The notes beneath the pieces were generated by a model that saw only the letters and a list, made by a program, of their open reading frames with translations, did no database searches and was not told the DNA's origin. This document shows positions 1-4,286 of a stretch of 5,449 nt of DNA, piece after piece. Source of the DNA: Candidatus Bathyarchaeota archaeon (GTDB lineage: Archaea > Thermoproteota > Bathyarchaeia > EX4484-135 > B24-G1). The stretch lies in the NCBI GenBank assembly GCA_003662535.1, contig QMYG01000049.1:1-5449 (forward strand), read 5' to 3'. How positions within the stretch are numbered: the first letter of the stretch is position 1; each line of letters begins with the position of its first letter. Position numbers and translations under genes: made by a program.

Positions 1-5
1 AAGCC

Positions 6-515
6 TTGAAGGTTCTCCTCGTCCACTACGACAAATGCACGGGATGCAGAATCTGCGAGCTCGTCTGCTCCGCACAGCACTACGGCAGGTTTCAGCCGGC
101 CTCCAGCAGGATTAGGGTTGTGAAGCACGACAGAGAGAGCCTAGACGTGCCCTTCCTCTGCATCCACTGCGAGGCACCTGTCTGCGTTAAGGTCTGCCCC
201 TCAGGCGCACTGAGCAGGGACGAAGAGAGGGGGGTCGTGAGCCTAGACGAGGAGAAATGCATAAACTGCAACCTCTGCGTGATTAAATGCCCATACCACG
301 GGGCCTTCAAGGATTCTGACGGCAAAACAATTAAGTGCGACCTCTGCGGAGGCGAGCCTCAATGCGTCAAGTTCTGCCCCACCCAAGCCCTAGAATACGC
401 TGAACTCACGCCTGAAGTTGAGGATATGCGTAGAAGCTTCAAGCAGGAGCTTTTGGAGCTTCTGAGGACGCATTCCTTCGTTTCTGAGGCGGTGGTGAGA
501 ATTGCCCAAGGTTAA
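6..515 (+). CDS. 4Fe-4S polyferredoxin, probable electron-transfer subunit of the downstream AOR
   Basis: This 169-residue protein is expected to carry electrons between the AOR active site and a ferredoxin or other carrier in the cytoplasm. It has sixteen cysteines in four groups: C11/C14/C17/C21, C52/C55/C60/C64, C85/C88/C91/C95 and C111/C114/C120/C124. This is the four-cluster DmsB/HycB-type pattern, enough for four [4Fe-4S] clusters. There is no twin-arginine signal and no membrane segment; residues 135-169 are a charged helical tail. The same pairing with an AOR catalytic subunit is known from Pyrococcus WOR5, bacterial AorAB and BamBC, so I infer a heteromeric enzyme. The TTG start gives the usual short lead (KVLLVHYDKC) before the first cluster motif, but it lies 5 bases from the window edge, so its ribosome site is unseen and an upstream start cannot be excluded. 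The 3' end overlaps the next gene by 14 bases, implying coupled translation. Confidence 0.9.
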   Translation: MKVLLVHYDKCTGCRICELVCSAQHYGRFQPASSRIRVVKHDRESLDVPFLCIHCEAPVCVKVCPSGALSRDEERGVVSLDEEKCINCNLCVIKCPYHGAFKDSDGKTIKCDLCGGEPQCVKFCPTQALEYAELTPEVEDMRRSFKQELLELLRTHSFVSEAVVRIAQG

Positions 516-783
516 GGTTCGCCTTTATACGATTCTGCGTGAGGCGGCTGGCACGAGGGAGGTTGAAGTAGAGGCCTCCACAGTTTCAGAGGCCCTAACG
601 AGGCTCTTGGAGAGGTTTGGAAGCCACCTGAAGGGCAAGCTCCTAGACGAGGAGACCGGGCGTCTAAGACCCTTCTACAACATCCTCGTAAATGGTAGAC
701 GCATCTCCTACCCGAGAGAAGCCCAACTAGCCCTAAAACAGGGCGACATTCTGGACATCTTTCCACCCGTAGGGGGCGGATAG
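502..783 (+). CDS. MoaD/ThiS-like ubiquitin-fold sulfur carrier
   Basis: This 93-residue beta-grasp protein resembles the small subunit of molybdopterin synthase. Visible family features are the opening strand KVKVRLYTILREAAG, a helix around residues 28-45, the strand FYNILVNGRRI (about residues 58-68), and the ending GDILDIFPPVGGG. In MoaD the C-terminal Gly-Gly is adenylated by a MoeB-type E1 enzyme and carries the thiocarboxylate that builds the pterin dithiolene. The setting between polyferredoxin and AOR genes points to tungstopterin supply; AOR operons elsewhere also carry a MoaD-like gene. Here the tail is three glycines, not two. The TTG start follows a GGTGAG ribosome site (494-499) inside the previous gene and gives the normal family N-terminus. 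An archaeal SAMP-type protein modifier is an alternative role that sequence alone cannot exclude. No MoaE or MoeB gene is present in the window. Confidence 0.88.
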   Translation: MPKVKVRLYTILREAAGTREVEVEASTVSEALTRLLERFGSHLKGKLLDEETGRLRPFYNILVNGRRISYPREAQLALKQGDILDIFPPVGGG

Positions 784-785
784 AT

Positions 786-2696
786 ATGCGTTATTACGGC
801 TATGTTGGGAAATACGCCAGAATAAACCTGACAAACGGAACAGTATGCATAAAACCCACACCTAAGAGCCTAGCTAGGGCGTTCATCGGCGGAAGCGGCT
901 TCGCAGCCCGCATCCTCTGGGACGAGGTCGGGCCAGAGGTAGACCCGCTCTCACCAGAAAACCGCCTAGTCATAGCTACAGGCCCAGTAACTGGAACAGC
1001 CTGGCCCACCGCCGGCAGGTATATGATGGCTGCTAAGTCGCCCCTAACTGGTATTTGGGGTGAGTCCCACGCTGGTGGGCATTTAGGGCCGGAGATTAAG
1101 TATGCTGGCTTCGACTTCCTCGTGATTGAGGGGAGAAGCCCCGAGCCCGTCTACCTCTACCTGAACGATGGCCGCATAGAGATTCTTCCAGCTGGCGATT
1201 TCTGGGGCTTGATGGTTCACGAAGCTGTGGACGAGCTTAAGCGTGAGACAGACCTGAACGCCCACGTGGCGTGCATCGGCCCAGCTGGAGAAAAACTCGT
1301 GCGCTTCGCCGCCGTCATCAGCGACTACCACAGGGCGCACGGCAGAACGGGCATGGGGGCCGTCTGGGGCAGCAAACGCCTAAAGGCTCTGGTCGTTCGT
1401 GGACACGGCTCCGTCGAGGTCGCTAGGTTCGAGCAGTTCATGGAGATCATGCAGGAAGCCCACCAGCGCGGAGTGGAGCACCCACAGGCGCAGGCGCTCG
1501 CAGAATACGGAACTCCACTCTTAGTGGCTTATAAGCAGTCTATAGGGGAGCTGCCGACGAAGAACCACTGGACAGGGGTCTTCGACGGGGCTGAAAACCT
1601 CATGGCTGAAACCCTGAAGGAGCGCTACTGGGTCAGGACGAGGGCCTGCTTCGCCTGCAGGACGAGGTGCAAGAAAGTCTACAAATCAACCCAAGAACCC
1701 TACGTCGTCACGTCCGAAGGGCCAGAATACGAGGCAATCTACTCCTTCGGCTCCAACCTCGGAAACGACAACTTCCCCTCCATCCTCTACGCCAACTACC
1801 TCTGCAACCAATACGGCCTAGACGCAATATCCACAGGCTGCACCATAGCCTTCCTCACAGAATGCGTAGAAAAAGGCATAGTCAGCAGGGAGGAGGTAGA
1901 CGGACTAGACCTAAAGTGGGGAAACCACGAAGCATTCATAGAGCTAATACACAAAATCGCAAAACGTGAAGGAATAGGAAACCTCCTAGCAGAAGGCGTG
2001 AAGAGAGCCGCAGAAAAAATCGGCAGGGGAGCAGAATACTACGCTCTGCACGTGAAGGGCATGGAGGTCTCGGGCCAAGACGGGAGAACCCACCGCTCCA
2101 TAGGGCTGAGCCACGCAGTCGCCAGCCGCGGAGCAGACCACCTCAGAGGCCTAGTAACGGTAGACCAGCTGGGCTACGAGGAGATAGCCGCAGAGAGGTG
2201 GGGCAGGGACAAGCTGCCAGAAATCTGCAACCCCTACTCGGAGAAGTGGAAGGCTCTAGCTGTGAAGACGACGGAGGACGTCTACGCCCTGAGGGACACG
2301 CTCATCGTCTGCTGGTACACGGTTTCCTGGCCCCCAATCTACTGGGTGGAGGACTTCGCAAGGGTTCTGCCGGCGGTAACAGGCGAGGACGCCTTCGGGA
2401 AGGTAGACGAGCTGCTACGCATCGGAGAACGCATAGTAAACCTAGAGAGGTGCTTCAACGTCAGAGAAGGCATAACACGCAAGGACGACAGGCTCCCAGA
2501 ACGCTTCACAAAGGAGCCAATGCCACAAGGCCCAGGAAAAGGACAAACAGTAAACCTAGACATAATGCTAGACGAATACTACGACCTAAGAGGATGGGAC
2601 AAAAAAACAGGAATACCAAAAAGAGAAACCCTAGAAAAGCTACAACTACAAAAACAAGCAGAAGAACTGGCAAGGATGGGAAAACTCCCAACCTAA
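786..2696 (+). CDS. Aldehyde ferredoxin oxidoreductase (AOR) family catalytic subunit, tungsten type
   Basis: This 636-residue enzyme should interconvert an aldehyde-like substrate and an acid at a W (or Mo) bispterin with one [4Fe-4S] cluster. It aligns with Pyrococcus furiosus AOR (about 605 residues) along its length: residues 5-200 match the N-terminal domain (PLSPENR, GPVTG, GRY, KSPLTG, IGPAGE, GAVWGSKRLKA), and the C-terminal domain follows. Cluster ligands are C288, C291, C295 and C509, equivalent to Pfu C288/C291/C295/C494. EGPEYE (311-316) and RGADHLR (448-454; H452 aligns with the catalytic-site His448 region) are retained. The two pterin-binding DxxGL(C/D) motifs are altered, to NQYGLD (341-346) and DTLIVC (504-509). 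The C-terminus retains EPMP(x)GP and LRGW and then carries a longer charged tail. ATG begins 2 bases after the MoaD-like stop, with GGGGGCGG as ribosome site. Subfamily and substrate are unresolved; WOR5-like and BamB-like groups both pair with a polyferredoxin. Confidence 0.95.
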   Translation: MRYYGYVGKYARINLTNGTVCIKPTPKSLARAFIGGSGFAARILWDEVGPEVDPLSPENRLVIATGPVTGTAWPTAGRYMMAAKSPLTGIWGESHAGGHLGPEIKYAGFDFLVIEGRSPEPVYLYLNDGRIEILPAGDFWGLMVHEAVDELKRETDLNAHVACIGPAGEKLVRFAAVISDYHRAHGRTGMGAVWGSKRLKALVVRGHGSVEVARFEQFMEIMQEAHQRGVEHPQAQALAEYGTPLLVAYKQSIGELPTKNHWTGVFDGAENLMAETLKERYWVRTRACFACRTRCKKVYKSTQEPYVVTSEGPEYEAIYSFGSNLGNDNFPSILYANYLCNQYGLDAISTGCTIAFLTECVEKGIVSREEVDGLDLKWGNHEAFIELIHKIAKREGIGNLLAEGVKRAAEKIGRGAEYYALHVKGMEVSGQDGRTHRSIGLSHAVASRGADHLRGLVTVDQLGYEEIAAERWGRDKLPEICNPYSEKWKALAVKTTEDVYALRDTLIVCWYTVSWPPIYWVEDFARVLPAVTGEDAFGKVDELLRIGERIVNLERCFNVREGITRKDDRLPERFTKEPMPQGPGKGQTVNLDIMLDEYYDLRGWDKKTGIPKRETLEKLQLQKQAEELARMGKLPT

Positions 2697-2700
2697 ACAC

Positions 2701-2731
2701 TTTTACACGACCAAGCCAACTAAGAATAATA
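2701..2731 (+). promoter_or_regulatory. Possible archaeal TATA promoter for the small helical protein gene
   Basis: TTTTACA at 2701-2707 is centred about 28 bases before the GTG at 2732, and AAACAC just upstream could serve as a BRE. This spacing predicts a transcript starting at or 1-2 bases before the GTG, hence a leaderless or near-leaderless message. The T-run could equally help terminate the AOR operon. The TATA match is imperfect, so this is a weak call. Confidence 0.4.
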
Positions 2732-2995
2732 GTGATTGGCTTGGGCGAGAAAAGGAGACTTAAATGCACGCCGGAGGAGTATAAAGCTCTACAAACTGCA
2801 AGAAATTATATCATAAGCTACAAAATTCTCATGAGAGAGTTGGAGAGAGATGCTGAGGAATTTCAAGCTTTAGGGATGGTAGACGAAGCCCTAAAACGCA
2901 GACAAATGGCAAATCGACTGCTTAAAGACGTAAGGTTCTGGGAGGACGAGGTTGCGAGACTCGAATCTATATGCTTCGGCGAAAAATCCGAGTAA
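2732..2995 (+). CDS. Small charged helical protein of unknown function
   Basis: I do not recognise this 87-residue protein. It is rich in Arg, Lys and Glu, has no glycine or proline break between about residues 15 and 45, and looks like two or three amphipathic helices with coiled-coil character: TPEEYKALQTARNYIISYK, then RELERDAEEFQALG, then ALKRRQMANRLLKDVRFWEDEVARLE. It has two cysteines (one near the N-terminus, one in SICFGEKSE near the end) and no signal peptide or membrane span. The frame is open far upstream, but that part is an out-of-frame shadow of the AOR gene, so the start must lie after 2696. GTG at 2732 fits the TATA spacing; TTG at 2741, with GTGAT ahead of it as a ribosome site, is a close alternative giving 84 residues. 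It lies 59 bases before the methyltransferase gene, but that gene appears to have its own promoter. The in-frame coding character supports a real gene. Confidence 0.65.
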   Translation: MIGLGEKRRLKCTPEEYKALQTARNYIISYKILMRELERDAEEFQALGMVDEALKRRQMANRLLKDVRFWEDEVARLESICFGEKSE

Positions 2996-3054
2996 AGCTA
3001 TTTATTAAATAATTGGTTAAAACCCTTATTAACAATCGGCACTGCTAAATTAAA
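2996..3054 (+). promoter_or_regulatory. Leaderless TATA promoter of the methyltransferase gene, with an AT-rich inverted repeat
   Basis: CTTATTAA at 3025-3032 is centred about 26-27 bases before the ATG at 3055, exactly where an archaeal TATA box would place a leaderless start; A-rich sequence (TTAAAACC) lies just upstream as a possible BRE. No Shine-Dalgarno sequence precedes the ATG, which supports leaderless initiation. Upstream, TATTTA-T-TAAATA (2999-3011) is a 6-bp inverted repeat with a 1-base spacer. It could be a second TATA element, an operator, or simply AT-rich sequence at the end of the preceding gene. Confidence 0.6.
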
Positions 3055-3915
3055 ATGAAGATGAGCGGTAAAACGGTTAAGGTTTACTGCATGGACTGCC
3101 TAGAATTTCTTAGGCAAGAGGCTCTAAGCGATGTCCATCTAACTTTCCTCGACCCACCATTTAATCAGGGGAAAAACTACAGGTATTTTGACGACGAGCA
3201 ACACCCCGAAATCTATTGGGGGTGGCTGAAGGAAGTTATAGGCCTCATCTACAAGGCAACGGCTGATGGCGGTGCGATATACTTCATGCAGAGGGAGAAG
3301 AATGTCGGCTGGATGATGAAGGTCTTAGAGGAAACGGGATGGACGTTCCAGAACCTCATTATATGGAAAAAGTTCACCTCAGCGGTTCCATGCGACTTCA
3401 GATTCGGAAAACAATATCAGGTGATAATCTTCGCAACTAAGGGTGAAAAACCCAGAGTTTTCAACAAGCTACGCATAGACTACCCGCTCCGCCCAAACTA
3501 CAAATACAAACGCCCAACAGGAATTTACGTTACCGATGTCTGGGACGACATCAAGGAGCTGACTTCCGGCTATTTCGCTGGGGACGAAGCCCTAAGAGAT
3601 GAGAAGGGGAGCAGGATACACACCCAACAGTCTCCCGTCGCACTGCTATTAAGGATAATTCTATCGTCTACCAGGCCGGGAGACCTAGTATTCGACCCAT
3701 TCGCAGGCACAGGAACAACACTAGTCGTTGCCAAACAACTCAAAAGAAGGGCAATAGGAGTGGAGATAGACCCAGACTACGTCAAGCTCATAAAGTGGAG
3801 GTTAAACGCTATGAGGGAAGCCGATAACGTCCTAAAATACCGAAATTATTACAGGTTCACTCCGAATTTAGATAAAATATGGCCGAATTCTCATTCGAGC
3901 TATGCAACTCCTTAA
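3055..3915 (+). CDS. Beta-class DNA methyltransferase (N6-adenine or N4-cytosine), orphan
   Basis: This 286-residue enzyme transfers a methyl group from S-adenosylmethionine to an exocyclic amino group in DNA. The catalytic motif IV is DPPF (33-36, in LTFLDPPFNQGKNY). A variable central region (about 100-185) is the likely target-recognition domain. Motif X is HTQQSP (189-194), and the SAM-binding motif I is DPFAGTG (214-220), followed by the acidic EID of motif II (237-239). Catalytic motif first and SAM motif last is the order of the beta class (COG0863). DPPF is more typical of N6-adenine than N4-cytosine enzymes, but the modified base is not certain. An ATG two codons in (3061) is an alternative start; 3055 fits the leaderless promoter. 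No restriction endonuclease gene lies within the window on either side, so it may be solitary. It is visibly more AT-rich than the AOR operon, in keeping with acquisition by transfer. The target sequence is unknown. Confidence 0.92.
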   Translation: MKMSGKTVKVYCMDCLEFLRQEALSDVHLTFLDPPFNQGKNYRYFDDEQHPEIYWGWLKEVIGLIYKATADGGAIYFMQREKNVGWMMKVLEETGWTFQNLIIWKKFTSAVPCDFRFGKQYQVIIFATKGEKPRVFNKLRIDYPLRPNYKYKRPTGIYVTDVWDDIKELTSGYFAGDEALRDEKGSRIHTQQSPVALLLRIILSSTRPGDLVFDPFAGTGTTLVVAKQLKRRAIGVEIDPDYVKLIKWRLNAMREADNVLKYRNYYRFTPNLDKIWPNSHSSYATP

Positions 3916-3963
3916 AAATGTTGCTTATAGGAGGACGAGGTGTTTATGTGCATATAGACGGTA

Positions 3964-3973
3964 GTTAGCTAAC
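3964..3973. repeat. 10-bp perfect palindrome GTTAGCTAAC
   Basis: GTTAGCTAAC reads the same on both strands with no spacer. It abuts the longer hairpin that begins at 3972, sharing two bases with it. It could be a binding site for a dimeric regulator or part of a folded small RNA; a 10-bp palindrome alone can also arise by chance. Confidence 0.45.
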
Positions 3974-4004
3974 CTTTGCCCCAGCAGGTGAAAGGGGCAA
4001 AGGT
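3972..4004 (+). repeat. Perfect 11-bp inverted repeat (stem-loop)
   Basis: ACCTTTGCCCC (3972-3982) pairs without mismatch with GGGGCAAAGGT (3994-4004) around an 11-base loop, AGCAGGTGAAA. The stem contains six G-C pairs and should be stable even in a thermophile. No T-run follows the right arm, so it is not a bacterial-style intrinsic terminator. A TATA-like GCTTATAG at 3923-3930 would place a transcript start near 3953, so the hairpin could lie at the 5' end of a short RNA. Alternatives are an operator, the scar of a small mobile element, or a transcript-end structure for the methyltransferase. The loop holds a GGTGA, the local ribosome-site motif, with only a 12-codon frame after it (GTG at 4003). 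Confidence 0.7.
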
Positions 4005-4021
4005 GTACATATTATGTGAGA

Positions 4022-4054
4022 AAGTTTATATGAAGCCTTAACCTCCAGAACTGC
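4022..4054 (+). promoter_or_regulatory. TATA-like promoter ahead of the AbrB-like fragment
   Basis: TTTATAT at 4024-4030, preceded by the purine-rich GAGAAAG, is a good archaeal TATA/BRE combination. It predicts a transcript start near 4054, about ten bases before the first GTG of the AbrB-like reading frame. Its survival ahead of a fragment suggests either recent decay of the gene or that the short product is still made. Confidence 0.45.
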
Positions 4055-4063
4055 GGTAAAAAT

Positions 4064-4192
4064 GTGGGAGGAGTGGTAGTTATTGATAAGAAAGGACGAA
4101 TCGTCATCCCTGAGCCCGTTAAGGTGAAGGCCAATAAGGAGTGGGGTGATGAAGCATTCCTAAAGGCGGGTGAAGCCACATTTGGAAATTAA
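4064..4192 (+). pseudogene. Short AbrB/VapB-like DNA-binding protein fragment, probably decayed antitoxin
   Basis: The frame encodes 42 residues. Its first third, VVVIDKKGRIVIPEPVK, is a good match to the swapped-hairpin AbrB/SpoVT domain, whose hallmark is a (V/I)D-x-x-GR-(I/V)-x-IP segment. After IP the usual R-x-x-L-G-(I/L)-x-x-GD pattern is poor (VKANKEWGDEAFLKAGEATFGN); only GDE is reminiscent. The family normally acts as a dimeric DNA-binding antitoxin or regulator, often with a PIN-domain toxin encoded directly downstream; none is here. The start is doubtful: GGGAGGAG (4066-4073) is a strong ribosome site, but GTG 4064 precedes it and GTG 4073 abuts it, while codons at a sensible distance are GTA and ATT. 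An ATG at 4062 is out of frame and stops after five codons. I therefore read it as a broken or truncated gene; a functional mini-protein remains possible. Confidence 0.5.
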
Positions 4193-4242
4193 AAAAGAAA
4201 GTTTTGAAATGTTAACGTATTGGCCATCTTCCTCGTGTATGT

Positions 4243-4286
4243 ACATTTTAAATTTTTAGAGGTGTTGTAGTGGGCTTGGTGATGTT
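4243..4286 (+). promoter_or_regulatory. Promoter and ribosome site of the threonine synthase family gene
   Basis: TTTTAAATTTTT (4246-4257) provides a TATA element about 27 bases before roughly 4277, giving a leader of about ten bases. That leader holds GGTGAT (4279-4284), the archaeal ribosome site, three bases from ATG 4287. This decides for ATG 4287 over ATG 4282, which is out of frame. The T-run may also act as a terminator for anything transcribed from upstream. Confidence 0.55.

Larger units (their letters stand above)
3916..4286. other. 371-base stretch without an intact gene: hairpin, palindrome, AbrB remnant, promoters
   Basis: No intact gene of normal length reads through here on either strand. 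It starts with AT-rich sequence after the methyltransferase. A TATA-like GCTTATAG (3923-3930) is followed by a purine-rich GGAGGACGAGG (3930-3940) and only a five-codon frame. Next come a 10-bp palindrome and an 11-bp hairpin, then TTTATAT (4024-4030) ahead of an AbrB-like fragment. The last 90 bases are AT-rich and carry the promoter for the threonine synthase gene. I see no tRNA, no CRISPR array and no box C/D RNA with paired C and D boxes. Confidence 0.7.

Noticed and set aside
1667..1969. A 100-codon open frame, Arg-rich, on the + strand inside the AOR gene
   Set aside because: It is the +2 shadow of a codon block lacking third-position T; the product is low-complexity (Arg, Leu, His, Pro) with no family features, while the AOR frame is clearly real.
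2198..2731. Long upstream extension of the small helical protein's frame
   Set aside because: It overlaps the AOR gene out of frame and reads as Arg/Lys/Thr-rich nonsense; only the part after the AOR stop looks like protein.
2506..2769. Minus-strand frame rich in Leu, Phe and Val that looks like a membrane protein
   Set aside because: It is the antisense of the A-rich 3' end of the AOR gene, which automatically yields hydrophobic codons; no promoter or ribosome site supports it.
2941..3941. Exact 12-base repeat GGAGGACGAGGT at 2941-2952 and 3930-3941
   Set aside because: About one 12-base repeat pair is expected by chance in a window this size, and one copy encodes ordinary Glu/Asp codons; no target-site or mobile-element context.
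3972..4004. Hairpin as an intrinsic terminator or as a single CRISPR repeat
   Set aside because: There is no T-run after the right arm, and the sequence occurs only once with no spacers around it.
4146..4186. GTGATGA at 4146-4152 as a C box of an archaeal C/D guide RNA
   Set aside because: No CTGA D box follows at a suitable distance and no second C'/D' pair is present; it falls in the AbrB-like frame as Gly-Asp-Glu codons.
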